Assembly: GCF_004564135.1 (NCBI RefSeq)
Contig: NZ_CP038255.1
Span: forward strand, 2,281,501 to 2,345,500
DNA from: Terasakiella sp. SH-1
GTDB taxonomy: Bacteria > Pseudomonadota > Alphaproteobacteria > Rhodospirillales > Terasakiellaceae
Direction of reading: 5' to 3'
DNA: 64,000 bases
The position numbers were made by a program, and so were the translations under genes. Below the pieces are notes generated by a model. That model was not told the DNA's origin, did not search any database, and worked only from the letters and a program-made list of their open reading frames with translations. Each line of letters starts with the position of its first letter. The first letter of the stretch is position 1. Positions 45,998 to 53,519 of this stretch are shown piece by piece.

Positions 45998-47161
45998 TCA
46001 GGCATCCACGCGATAGTGATCTACAAAATCCCAATCGAGGTCGATCCCCAGGCCAGGTCCTTTAGGCAAAGAAATCCAGCCACCGTTTTCCTTCACCTGA
46101 TCAAGAACCCCAAGGGATTCAGCAAGCAAATTCTCACGGAATAAGTTTGGTGTGGTGTCATATTCAAGCATGGGCTCGGTTGGGTGAGCCCCGCCGGGCA
46201 GGTTCGGCATCGCTGCCAGCAAGTGGATGTTCATGGCAACACAAACAGCAGAACCCCAGACATGGTTCACCACCGGAATAAAGTGGGCATGGGCCATATC
46301 ACGGATTTTCAGATATTCCGAAATACCCCCCAATGCACAGGTTTCAGGCTGCAACACATCAACACAGCGTTTTTCGATCAGATCACGAAAACCCCAGCGC
46401 GTGAATTCGGCTTCACCGCCTGCGATATTCAGGTCCAGTGCTTCACACATATCGCGATAGCCCTGATAATCTTCTGGGGCGACAGGTTCTTCAAACCAGT
46501 CAACGCCAAGCTTTTCAAATTCACGTCCCAGCGGAATGGCTTCACGTGCCGTATAGGCGTGGTTCGCATCCACCATCAAGCCGGTGTCATCACCAATGGC
46601 ATCACGAACAGCTGACACAAGACGGATATCTTCTTTAACGCCTTTGCCGATCTTCATCTTCATGGCGTTAAAGCCCATGTCCTTAATTTGTGCGGCTTCA
46701 TTATGGAAGCGCTCTTCAAGGTCAGGTACTTGTTGCAACATCATGCCATAACCATAGACGTCGATTTTGTCACGGAACGCACCGCCAACCATCTTGTATA
46801 AGGGGAGACCAGCGATTTTTCCGGCAATATCCCACAAGGCAATATCCACACCGGATAAAGCCTGCATCGGCATGCCTTTTTGACCATGATCACGAATATC
46901 ATTGTAGATGGTATTCCAGATGACTTCACGGTCACGCGGGTCCATCCCGACGATCAAAGGCTGAATCACTTTTTCAACGATTGTCTTGTTGGTCAGCGCA
47001 ACACCGCCGGGGCCAAAACATTCACCGATCCCGGTAATCCCCTCATCCGTTGTAACTTCAACGATATGGGCTGTGCGCTTGGTATAGTATTTCTGAGAAT
47101 ACCCAAGCGGTTCATCCAATTCATAGGAGAGAACGTGGCTTTTAATCCCTGTTATCTTCAT
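45998..47161 (-). CDS. Mandelate racemase/muconate lactonizing enzyme family protein
   Basis: 387 residues of the enolase superfamily: an N-terminal capping domain, then a barrel with a K-x-K motif (NAMKMKIGKG), metal ligands DANHAY, an E near VDWFEEPVAPEDY and E in GGEAEFTRWGF, and the catalytic His of a His-Asp dyad in VNHVWGSAVCV. This is the mandelate racemase subgroup, many of which dehydrate or isomerise sugar acids and their lactones. It is in one operon with the TRAP genes, so its substrate is probably what the transporter imports. The exact acid is unknown. Confidence 0.88.
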   Translation of the reverse strand: MKITGIKSHVLSYELDEPLGYSQKYYTKRTAHIVEVTTDEGITGIGECFGPGGVALTNKTIVEKVIQPLIVGMDPRDREVIWNTIYNDIRDHGQKGMPMQALSGVDIALWDIAGKIAGLPLYKMVGGAFRDKIDVYGYGMMLQQVPDLEERFHNEAAQIKDMGFNAMKMKIGKGVKEDIRLVSAVRDAIGDDTGLMVDANHAYTAREAIPLGREFEKLGVDWFEEPVAPEDYQGYRDMCEALDLNIAGGEAEFTRWGFRDLIEKRCVDVLQPETCALGGISEYLKIRDMAHAHFIPVVNHVWGSAVCVAMNIHLLAAMPNLPGGAHPTEPMLEYDTTPNLFRENLLAESLGVLDQVKENGGWISLPKGPGLGIDLDWDFVDHYRVDA

Positions 47162-47214
47162 AATTGTCCCAATTGTTAGTGTTTAAAGTAACGGATGAAG
47201 GGGCGCGATCAGGT

Positions 47215-47547
47215 TCAGCTCCCCGCCATCCGCAGTTTCTTTCCGGCATCCTCAAGCAATGTATCCATTGCAAGCTTCGCCTTTGCCGGATCATGTTCAG
47301 AAATGGCAGTTACAACGGCTTCATGGAATTTCAATGAAGCCACATTCTTCTCATAATCCGGGTTTGTCACCTTGATGCTGGAGAGCAAATCAGCAGAAAT
47401 CAGCCCCCCCAATGCATTAAGGTAGTCGTTGTGAGTTGCTGCCAGGATCGCAATATGGAAATCCGCATCCGCCTGGGCATAACCTTCGGCATTGCGAACG
47501 TTTGCTTCCATACGTTTAAAGGCATCCATAATGTCAGTGATGGACAC
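47215..47547 (-). pseudogene. Truncated GntR/FadR-type regulator (FCD domain only)
   Basis: About 110 residues correspond to a FCD ligand-binding domain (YAQADADFHIAILAATHNDYLNALGGLIS, then SLKFHEAVVTAISEHDPAKAKLAMDTLLEDAGKKL). FCD regulators carry a winged-helix DNA-binding N-terminus, which is missing. Immediately beyond the truncation the minus strand carries the N-terminus of an IS1595-type transposase. The fragment cannot bind DNA as usual, so the TRAP/sugar-acid operon next to it may be deregulated. Confidence 0.85.
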
Positions 47548-47697
47548 CTACAATTTCAGCAGTCGCACGAGCCGTGCTGCCTGCGACAAAATGCTCAATC
47601 AACTTGCTTTGCTGACGTAAAGTCAGACGACTTTTTCGGATGTACATCGTAGCCATTATAGAACCTCTTTCAGTCCTTAGCTACTTCAGCCCCAAAG
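47548..47697 (-). mobile_element. IS1595 (ISXO2)-type insertion sequence remnant, transposase N-terminus
   Basis: From an ATG at 47656 (or 47647) the minus strand encodes about 36 residues: MYIRKSRLTLRQQSKLIE then HFVAGSTARATAEIVGV. This matches the N-terminal helix-turn-helix of IS1595/ISXO2-type transposases. It stops at the join with the GntR fragment. The stretch up to about 47697 is the likely IS left end, ending near GGGGCTGAAG. The rest of the transposase and the other end are missing. Confidence 0.7.
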
Positions 47698-47873
47698 CAA
47701 ATTTGTTTGCAGCTCAGATGAGCGTTATAATTCAAGAGCTTCGAGAAGATGGATTTAAAACTCAATTGGCAATTTGTAACGAATTGAATAGTCGAAACAT
47801 TCTATCTGCCCGCGGCGGAAAGTGGTATCCTGCGACCATTAATAGGTTATTCAAAAGGATAAATAGCTTCTAA
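47698..47873 (+). pseudogene. C-terminal fragment of a large serine recombinase/resolvase
   Basis: About 58 residues read LREDGFKTQLAICNELNSRNIL then SARGGKWYPATINRLFKRI, the pattern of the DNA-binding helix-turn-helix region of site-specific serine recombinases (leLN-GI-T-RGG-W-VRRIL). No catalytic domain is present. It abuts the IS1595 remnant, so the recombinase gene was probably cut by this insertion or by a later deletion. Confidence 0.7.
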
Positions 47874-47896
47874 AAATAGCAATTAATAAATTGATT

Positions 47897-48742
47897 ATGT
47901 CTGAGAAAGAGCCGATTAATGGTAAAAAACCAAAAAAGCAAACTGAGAACGATCAAACAATTTTAAAACAGAGCCAAGATATTCAGAGCGATATTGAGAA
48001 TTTAACGGATAGACTTATGAACTTCACATTTGATCAAAAACGAATAGAAGAACTTCTCTCAGAAGTGTCTATCCAGCCGAATATAGAGAAAGCTTTGTTC
48101 CTCGCAAAAAAGCAGAGGGTTGATGTTGTTTATCATGCGGCTGCACTTGAAGATAACCCTTTTACCTTACCTGAAGTTCAAACCTTGCTTGAGGGTATAA
48201 CTGTCGGAGGCCATAAGCTTTCTGATGAAAGCCAAGTTCTAAATCTAGATAAAGCTTGGAAACATACGCTTGATCTTATTCGAGACCAGAGGTTCGAATT
48301 AGAGAAGCAAACAATATGTGAAATTCACAAACTGGTTGCCAAAGAAGAAGCTTTGGAATGGGGGCAGTTTAGGAGTGGGGGAGTAACGATTTCCGGTACT
48401 CAATATAGGCCTCCTGAAGCTAGCAAACTTGATCAAATATTTGAGAAAGGTTGTGAAAATTTACAACAAATAGAAAACCCTATTTTAAAAGCTATGTGCT
48501 ATTTCCTCATGGGAGCATTGAACCAATTCTTCTATGATGGAAACAAGAGGACTTCACGAATTACAGCAAATGCAATGCTAATTTCTAAAGGTTATCCTGT
48601 ATTTAATATCTTGGCCAAAGACAAGTTGGCATTTAACAAGACAATGATTGAGTTCTACGATACTCAAGAAGGTACAAAAGCCTTAGAGTTCTTTATTCCG
48701 TATTATTTGGAAATGAATAAAGGGCTTGGCTTCGGTTATTAA
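47897..48742 (+). CDS. Fic-domain protein with altered catalytic motif
   Basis: The start at 47897 (281 residues) is chosen because the frame at 47891 begins with TTG. The N-terminal helical part has an inhibitor-like helix (AAALEDNPFT, around E85; class II proteins usually have S-x-x-x-E-G-N). The Fic core is complete (ICEIHKLVAKEEALEWGQFRSGGVTISGTQYRPP, then FFYDGNKRTSR at 211-221). The residue that is His in the HPFxDGN(G/K)R motif is Gln210 here (N-Q-F-F-Y-D-G-N). The His is the base for AMP transfer, so canonical AMPylation is unlikely, though nucleotide binding may persist. It is AT-rich in codon use compared with its left neighbours and lies in accessory DNA. Confidence 0.85.
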   Translation: MSEKEPINGKKPKKQTENDQTILKQSQDIQSDIENLTDRLMNFTFDQKRIEELLSEVSIQPNIEKALFLAKKQRVDVVYHAAALEDNPFTLPEVQTLLEGITVGGHKLSDESQVLNLDKAWKHTLDLIRDQRFELEKQTICEIHKLVAKEEALEWGQFRSGGVTISGTQYRPPEASKLDQIFEKGCENLQQIENPILKAMCYFLMGALNQFFYDGNKRTSRITANAMLISKGYPVFNILAKDKLAFNKTMIEFYDTQEGTKALEFFIPYYLEMNKGLGFGY

Positions 48743-48776
48743 AAAGGGATGATCAAGTGTGCACCTCAATCATCCC
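48742..48776 (-). terminator. Hairpin terminator between convergent Fic and AlpA-like genes
   Basis: GGGATGAT and ATCATCCC arms; on the minus strand the stem is followed by TTTTTAATAA, giving a good intrinsic terminator for a minus-strand transcript, and it can also stop plus-strand transcription from the Fic gene. Confidence 0.7.
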
Positions 48777-48783
48777 TCGCCCC

Positions 48784-48966
48784 TCAGAAGGAAGCGTTCA
48801 AGTCATTGGACGCATCACGAGCGTTGAGGCGTTGCATAATCCATTCATCAATCTCAGCAAGCACCCACGCAACCCGATTTGCGCCTAGCCGAACCCTCTT
48901 GGGAAAATGGCCTGCTGCTTCGAGCCGCGCTATGTGCTGAGGTGTGTATGGAATAGAGGTGAACAC
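48784..48966 (-). pseudogene. AlpA-type phage regulator, N-terminus missing
   Basis: Sixty residues (PYTPQHIARLEAAGHFPKRV, then RLGANRVAWVLAEIDEWIMQRL) match the excisionase-like AlpA/MerR winged helix domain used by prophages and islands. The frame begins with GTG and no ribosome site, and the usual first strand before PYTPQ is shortened, so it is probably a 5'-truncated copy. It supports an old phage or island origin for this region. Confidence 0.65.
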
Positions 48967-49111
48967 TCGCGTGTCTTACTCGACTGCCGCTGAGTACATG
49001 CGGGTCGCAAAGCATTCGAAAGATATGGACCTCCATAACTTTGAAGGCGGCATCCGTGCTTTTCTTGACGCTAACGCGAAGAAGAAAGCAACCCCATCCC
49101 ACATCCTGTAG
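48959..49111 (+). pseudogene. Remnant of a phage-type gene, C-terminal end
   Basis: An in-frame stretch of about 50 codons ends at TAG 49109-49111 and reads with a protein-like composition: RVSYSTAAEYMRVAKHSKDM, then LHNFEGGIRAFLDANAKKKA. It resembles the RTAQRYMRVA-type region of DUF3102 proteins but too little is left to be sure. No start or ribosome site is apparent. Confidence 0.35.
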
Positions 49112-49463
49112 CTCAGCAGGCGGTCACGCTTTGACCTGCTTACTCCTCATATCCCGGACCCCGAAGGGTCACCGCGACGGGAGCCGGTGAAGACTCTGAC
49201 AGTCGTAATAATCACCGGCCTGCTGGTTGAGTTTTTCACGATCCAGCATCTTTTTGTCCCTAAATATATGTTCGAATATAAAAAGCCTGAGACTCTATAT
49301 TTATACTGGCTTTTACCGGCACTCCCGCCGATTTCCAGTCGCCCATGGAGGTTTTCAGGGCAATACACCGCCGGTCTTTGTCCCGGTATCGGTGGTTCTA
49401 GTCGATTATGTCCTCTTACAGCAGTATTTATCAAAGTCGGTCACTTTCGTGTCCCCACCATGA
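49112..49463. other. Stretch with no supported gene
   Basis: This 352-base stretch contains a plus-strand open frame from 49187 with a hydrophobic start (TLTVVIITGLLVEFFTIQHL) that continues as low-quality sequence, with no ribosome site. It also has small hairpins (GACCC/GGGTC) and, at its right end (49425-49459), an AGTATTTATC...TTTCGTGTCCC motif repeated at 50183-50216. I see nothing else I can support. Confidence 0.4.
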
Positions 49464-49883
49464 TTAAACGGCTAATTGCTCTGCATTTGCGAGCTTGCGG
49501 AATAAGGTCACTTCGCAGTTATCTGGGTCATCATCCGGGATGATTTCGACATTCACATCTGCCAGCGAGATGGTCCCACCATGGCCTTCGACCTCAACGA
49601 AATAGGATTTGGTGAGGAAGTCGACAGCTTCATCATACCGTCTTGCATAGATCGATACGTCGCAATCCAAGCAAATACACATGCCGGTTTCATCAATGTG
49701 TTTGATGACAATATTGCGTACGTTGTCGGTAATGGCATCTAGGGCTAAAAATCTCACGTTCAATTGGTTATCCTTGAACGTAGAAATCCGGCTTTTTGAC
49801 GTGCCGCTGATATGGATGACAAAGCTAAATAACTTAGCTGGTTGGGTGTAGTCGATGTCAGAAACTTCTATCAATTTCATCAT
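49464..49883 (-). CDS. Orphan protein of accessory region, 139 residues
   Basis: Starts at tandem ATG codons (49883 and 49880) after AAAGGAT. The protein is beta/alpha and acidic near the end (VEIIPDDDPDNCEV), with a Cys-x-x-Asp-Cys turn (CICLDCDVSIYARRY). I do not recognise a family. The strong ribosome site and good composition support a real gene. It lies with two other small unknown genes in an island-like stretch. Confidence 0.6.
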   Translation of the reverse strand: MMKLIEVSDIDYTQPAKLFSFVIHISGTSKSRISTFKDNQLNVRFLALDAITDNVRNIVIKHIDETGMCICLDCDVSIYARRYDEAVDFLTKSYFVEVEGHGGTISLADVNVEIIPDDDPDNCEVTLFRKLANAEQLAV

Positions 49884-49958
49884 TCTATCCTTTCATAAGG
49901 GGCGGCCCGTATGCAGGAGGCAGTTGGAGGGGAGCATACGGGCCTTGGGGGCAATCGG

Positions 49959-50135
49959 TTACTTGTCTAGCTGTTCTTTTTCTCGTTTGGCTCGCATGCG
50001 TTCTTCATGCTGTTTTCTAAATCGAGCCGTCAGCTTTTCAGGTTCTGTGCGGAGATTGACCATCTCCCAGTCCGGTTCAAACCCAACCATGACGCAATCT
50101 TCCGGCAGGTCGGGCATTGGTTTTTTACGTTTCAT
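49959..50135 (-). CDS. Small charged protein, 58 residues
   Basis: This short ORF is preceded by GGAG eight bases before the ATG at 50135. It reads MKRKKPMPDLPEDCVMVGFE and ends with a basic helix (FRKQHEERMRAKREKEQLDK). It has the size and charge of small phage or plasmid accessory proteins. It lies 75 bases upstream of the 139-residue gene on the same strand and may share a transcript. The function is unknown. Confidence 0.6.
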   Translation of the reverse strand: MKRKKPMPDLPEDCVMVGFEPDWEMVNLRTEPEKLTARFRKQHEERMRAKREKEQLDK

Positions 50136-50183
50136 ATTTCTTACTCCTCGTTATGGAGAGGACCAATTCCTCGTCCGTCAGGA

Positions 50184-50241
50184 GTATTTATCCTTGGAAG
50201 CTATTTCCGTGTCCCGGCGATTGGTTGCCACGGATAAATAC
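50184..50241. repeat. Inverted repeat of GTATTTATCC upstream of the 99-residue gene
   Basis: GTATTTATCC (50184-50193) and GGATAAATAC (50232-50241) are separated by 38 bases between two divergent small genes. A further AGTATTTATC copy, with the same following TTTC/TTCC-GTGTCCC block at equal spacing, lies at 49425-49459. This resembles operator or replication-control repeats of mobile elements, but no binding protein is known. Confidence 0.45.
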
Positions 50242-50273
50242 CTGTAACCACTTACGAAACAGGAGTTGCTACA

Positions 50274-50573
50274 ATGATGATGACAGAAGAATTATATGAG
50301 GTTTTAACTGAGGCAGATGTGATCCGAACTCAGGGTCAGTTTAGCCAACTGTGCGGACGCAAGTTCAGTTGGACAAGTAGTGCAATTAGCACTGGGAGGG
50401 AGATGTCTCTGGAAGCGACCTTGGCCTGTTACTGTAATCTATTGGCGATTAGAGATGCTGCTGCTAGAGAGCAGGACTTCGCAAGTTACGAAGATTTGAA
50501 TCGCATATGCCAATGGTTATGGAATGACATGTGTAGCGGCGTAGAGAGCTTGTGCCAGTCACTGGCTGCCTGA
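50274..50573 (+). CDS. Small regulator-like protein, 99 residues
   Basis: AGGAG lies upstream of three tandem ATG codons (50274, 50277, 50280). The protein looks helical (ELYEVLTEADVIRTQGQFSQ, then MSLEATLACYCNLLAIRDAA) with a helix-turn-helix-like spacing, resembling short proteins annotated DUF6626 in alphaproteobacterial plasmids and islands; this match is weak. Its end overlaps the convergent exported-protein gene by 15 bases. Confidence 0.55.
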   Translation: MMMTEELYEVLTEADVIRTQGQFSQLCGRKFSWTSSAISTGREMSLEATLACYCNLLAIRDAAAREQDFASYEDLNRICQWLWNDMCSGVESLCQSLAA

Positions 50574-51047
50574 CCAGCTTTCTCCCCAAGTATTGTGTTC
50601 AGGGACATAGATCGCACCGAATTTGGTCATGAGGTCTATAACATCATTGATCGCCTGCTGATGATTTCGGCGACAACGGTCCAACGCACCGGGAACGGCT
50701 GCCCCATGGCGTTCCCACCGGTTTTCTTCTTGTAGCCAGCCATGGATGCGGAGGATGTGTTTTTCTGTAGTGACATGAGTTGGGCGATCAATAAAGGCGT
50801 TGTTACCACCATATGGCACCGCAAACCTATATAACCACCCGGCAGCCCGTTCTGCCATGACGCTGTGATGTTGGGTTAATTCTTGGCATTTATCAGCAAT
50901 TCGCTTGATCTTGCCACCTTCCATCATTTGACGACGTTGTTCCCAATAGGCAGGGTCTTGAGTTACTCGAAGACGGGTTTGGTCATTTGGATTGAAAGCA
51001 TGGGCTGGTAACGCTGATAATAAGAAAAACAGTAGAAAAAGACGCAT
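50559..51047 (-). CDS. Exported protein of unknown function
   Basis: The start at 51047 gives 162 residues with a signal peptide (MRLFLLFFLLSALPAHA-F). The frame also runs upstream to 51074. The mature part has Trp/Arg/His-rich helices (WEQRRQMMEGGKIKRIADKCQELTQHHSVMAERAAGWLYRF) and two Cys. No family is recognised. A GGGGCATTGCCCC hairpin lies just upstream, which may be the end of the fused integrase gene transcript. Confidence 0.6.
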   Translation of the reverse strand: MRLFLLFFLLSALPAHAFNPNDQTRLRVTQDPAYWEQRRQMMEGGKIKRIADKCQELTQHHSVMAERAAGWLYRFAVPYGGNNAFIDRPTHVTTEKHILRIHGWLQEENRWERHGAAVPGALDRCRRNHQQAINDVIDLMTKFGAIYVPEHNTWGESWSGSQ

Positions 51048-51091
51048 CTTATATACAGTGGGGCAATGCCCCACTGCCTTTGCGTATGAGG

Positions 51092-51979
51092 TTACTTTAT
51101 GCAGCGGGACACATAGTGAACGTTGGCAGAGCCATCGTTTGCAACAGAAAACTTCTGGATTTCACAAGTGAATGATGTGTTGTGTGAATTTCCGTTGTAA
51201 ACACCTGAAACTACCACATCAAACCAGCATTGATTGTTTTTTCTGACGCTCGGTCCACCAATTTGCCAATTTCCATTAGAAATTAAAGCTTTTAGGGCTT
51301 TGTGGTTTCTGAAAGAACTTGAAGGTGTTGAACCAAGCATACCCGTAGGTTCTAATTCCGTCTTTACAGATGCTGTCCCCAGAGACGTTATACCAGCCAA
51401 ACTTGAGCATAGTTTTTCGATTTCTGATTGGCTCATATTCTTAGCCTCTCTTTGTTCTGCTGAATAAGCAGAAGAACTTACAGCAATGACGTTGAAGGCA
51501 CGGTGAATGGTGGCCTTGCTCAAGTTCTTTTTAGCGTAGGCATCTCTCAGCTTATTTGCATCGTGGCGAGAATACATATCGATAGGTTTATCACCGACAA
51601 TAGTGATGAGATTCTTGTGGGCACGATTGATAGCTGTCGAAAACGTGCGTGGTCGTCCAACTTCTTTAACCTTCAAATATATGTCTTTGGCTTCTGAGAA
51701 CGTGGGTGCATTGGATTTGGCTATTTCGATGGCTTCCTTGACGTGCATAAAACGTTCAAACGGGTCGCTATACATACGCCGTCTGAGAAGTAGCCAGTGG
51801 TCATCAAGCTTTGCCGCAAGATTGGTTGCTTCTATCCGTGCCACTGTTATGGAACGAGTGCGAAGGGATAAGACTATACGGTCAGTGGTGTAGTGACTTC
51901 TAACGTCTTTTGGAACTCTACGTGTGAAGTAGAAGATTCGACGTTTTTTGAAAATGTATTTGGGAAGATGGTCTACCAT
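51092..51979 (-). CDS. Tyrosine-integrase N-terminal half fused to an unrelated C-terminal half
   Basis: The frame can start at 51979 (MVDHLPKYIFKKRR) or 52039. Up to about coordinate 51484 it is an integrase N-terminus of the DUF6538 type (RRIFYFTRRVPKDVRSHYTT, IVLSLRTRSITVARIEA) plus part of the SAM-like core-binding domain (SKATIHRAFNVI). There is no catalytic Arg-His-x-x-Arg-Tyr domain. After FNVI the sequence changes to AVSSSAYSAEQREAKNMSQS, which looks like the end of a signal peptide with an A-Y-S-A cleavage site, then a Cys-containing secreted-like domain. The frame is therefore a deletion fusion and not a working integrase. It lies 77 bases (16 from the longer start) from the tRNA-Phe fragment. 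Confidence 0.75.
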   Translation of the reverse strand: MVDHLPKYIFKKRRIFYFTRRVPKDVRSHYTTDRIVLSLRTRSITVARIEATNLAAKLDDHWLLLRRRMYSDPFERFMHVKEAIEIAKSNAPTFSEAKDIYLKVKEVGRPRTFSTAINRAHKNLITIVGDKPIDMYSRHDANKLRDAYAKKNLSKATIHRAFNVIAVSSSAYSAEQREAKNMSQSEIEKLCSSLAGITSLGTASVKTELEPTGMLGSTPSSSFRNHKALKALISNGNWQIGGPSVRKNNQCWFDVVVSGVYNGNSHNTSFTCEIQKFSVANDGSANVHYVSRCIK

Positions 51980-52055
51980 TTGGTCACACGATAAGCAGCA
52001 AGCATCAAAAGAGTGCTTTGTTTTCAATCGTTTAACCAAATTTTTAGAGAAGAAA

Positions 52056-52107
52056 TGGTGCCCGGGGGCGGACTTGAACCACCGACACGCGGATTTTCAA
52101 TCTGCGC
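52056..52107 (-). other. 3' half of tRNA-Phe (attachment-site duplication)
   Basis: On the minus strand the sequence from the anticodon arm to CCA is present: the GAA anticodon in the TTGAAAA loop, variable loop, TTCAAGT T loop and CCCCCGGGCACCA end. The 5' half (acceptor 5' strand, D arm) is absent and AT-rich sequence follows. One anticodon-stem pair is mismatched. A tRNA 3' end directly before an integrase is typical of an island attachment site. An intact tRNA-Phe is not in the window. Confidence 0.85.
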
Positions 52108-52324
52108 AGTAAATGTATAATATATTGATTAATATGATAAAAAATTACATTTGTCAATTTATGTGTAAGAAAATGTGTAAGTTTTGCGTGTGTATGAAAC
52201 TTAAACCCTAATCAAGTTTTATCTGATTTGTGGAGGGAGACTGAACCGGCGCTTTTCCTTATGCAAAAGCGCATCAGAGAGCATCAGTCAGAAGTTATGT
52301 GTAGTCCCCCGACGAACTGATCCC
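52108..52324. other. AT-rich non-coding stretch next to the attachment site
   Basis: No gene is seen. It has a direct repeat TGTGTAAG (in TGTGTAAGAAAATGTGTAAG) close to the tRNA fragment, which could be an integrase arm-type site. A GCGCTTTT/AAAAGCGC hairpin near 52250 may end the minus-strand transcript of 52325-52717. Confidence 0.4.
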
Positions 52325-52717
52325 CTAACGCACACCAAATTCTGGCTCACAGTATTTCAATGTGCCTAAATCTAATTTAATTCTAAAGTCTTGTGGGTTA
52401 GAACAATAGATGGCAAAAGACACAACGTTTTTATCAACTCCCGTTACCCAACCAATTTGACTTCTGTATTTTTCAATATAATCTTTGAAATGAGGATGCT
52501 TGAATGGGGGGATGTAATCTTTTATATGACCTTCTGCTGTGAGGATTTCTCCCAGAGGTTCATTGGCTCCACATTGATGTGAATATAACCTCAAAATAAT
52601 GTTGGTTCTGGGGACATGATAGTAATAATCTTTTGTATCCAATGGGATAAAACTTATCTCAGGTCGAGAACCATCCAAATCTATCCAGTTTCCATCTTTA
52701 TATGCAATTCTAGTCAT
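52325..52717 (-). CDS. Candidate orphan immunity protein, 130 residues
   Basis: 130 residues (TRIAYKDGNWIDLDGSRPEI, ending LKYCEPEFGVR), a compact beta-rich, acidic/aromatic cytoplasmic-type protein with no signal peptide. No family is recognised and the ribosome site is weak. It follows by 36 bases the stop of the IS-split gene, which itself follows the CdiA-type toxin/immunity pair. Its place and size fit an immunity gene of an orphan toxin module. This role is inference from order only. Confidence 0.5.
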   Translation of the reverse strand: MTRIAYKDGNWIDLDGSRPEISFIPLDTKDYYYHVPRTNIILRLYSHQCGANEPLGEILTAEGHIKDYIPPFKHPHFKDYIEKYRSQIGWVTGVDKNVVSFAIYCSNPQDFRIKLDLGTLKYCEPEFGVR

Positions 52718-52980
52718 TCTATTGGCTTTGCTGGTCCAATCGGAATTAATACATCAGTGTTTGATTGTCCGCTTTGTGGTAGGATTTGAGTCTGACTTTT
52801 TAGGAGTTTTTGCATTCTTTTCAAGCAGCTGCGCTTGCTCTAATTGCTCATAGAGTAGTTTTTCATTCAGGGAATTATCCAAAGTCTCTTTGTTTAGCTT
52901 GGAAAAATTAGGATTTTCAAGGTCAATTTTTAACTCTTTTCCATCTGGAGTGTATGCCGTTACATTCCAGTTTGTTTGAT

Positions 52981-53519
52981 TTCCACCCCCTGGGTCCTAA
53001 ACCCCGCGGCTTTAGCCCGATTGTGGCAGACTAGAACCCCATGCCACAATACAGAAAAGCATCCCACGTCACCTACGACTGCAGATATCACATCATCTGG
53101 ATCACCAAATACAGACGAAAAATCCTCACCCCACAAATTCACCAACGCCTCAAAACCATCATCCAAGGCATCACCAAAGAACTCTACATCAACACCATCT
53201 CCCTCGGCATGGAAGACGACCACATCCACCTCTACGCCTCCATCCCCATCACCCAGCCCATCCCCTACGTAGTCCAAAAACTCAAAGGCAGAACCTCCCA
53301 CATCATCCGCCAAGAATTCAAAACATACCTCAAGCCCTACTACTGGAAACCAGTCCTCTGGGCCACCGGATACTTCGTAGCAACCGTAGGCGAAGTCTCC
53401 CACGATATCATCAAAAACTACGTAGACAACCAAGGCAAACAAGACGTCCTCGGCAACGACGAAACAATCGAACTCTAAACATCACAAACCCCCATCCCTT
53501 TAGGGTGGGGTGGGTTTAG
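52981..53519 (+). mobile_element. IS200/IS605-family insertion sequence
   Basis: 539 bases. It is inserted directly after TTGAT (52976-52980), the kind of penta-nucleotide target used by this family, with no target duplication. The right end has the typical hairpin CCCCATCCC-TTTA-GGGTGGGG with one bulged T, and the left end has an imperfect counterpart. It carries one gene, tnpA, and no tnpB. Its codon use (C-ending) differs strongly from its surroundings, suggesting recent arrival. Confidence 0.9.
53041..53478 (+). CDS. tnpA: IS200/IS605 transposase TnpA (Y1 HUH)
   Basis: 145 residues. HUH motif H61-I-H63 (EDDHIHLYAS) and catalytic Tyr127 in SHDIIKNYVDNQ. The N-terminal CRYHIIWITKYRRKIL stretch is the family signature. 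The enzyme cuts and joins single-stranded DNA ends recognised as hairpins. All motifs are intact, so it may be active. Confidence 0.95.
   Translation: MPQYRKASHVTYDCRYHIIWITKYRRKILTPQIHQRLKTIIQGITKELYINTISLGMEDDHIHLYASIPITQPIPYVVQKLKGRTSHIIRQEFKTYLKPYYWKPVLWATGYFVATVGEVSHDIIKNYVDNQGKQDVLGNDETIEL

Noticed and set aside
49187-49543. Plus-strand open frame with a hydrophobic start
   Set aside because: No ribosome site. It runs into the 3' end of the convergent real gene and its C-terminal half has no protein-like pattern.
52056-52180. Complete tRNA-Phe gene
   Set aside because: Only the anticodon arm, variable loop, T arm and 3' acceptor strand are present; the 5' acceptor strand and D arm cannot be found upstream.
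52960-53442. Minus-strand open frame of 160 residues, Val/Asp-rich, opposite the IS transposase
   Set aside because: It is the mirror of the C-rich tnpA codons; tnpA on the plus strand has all catalytic motifs.
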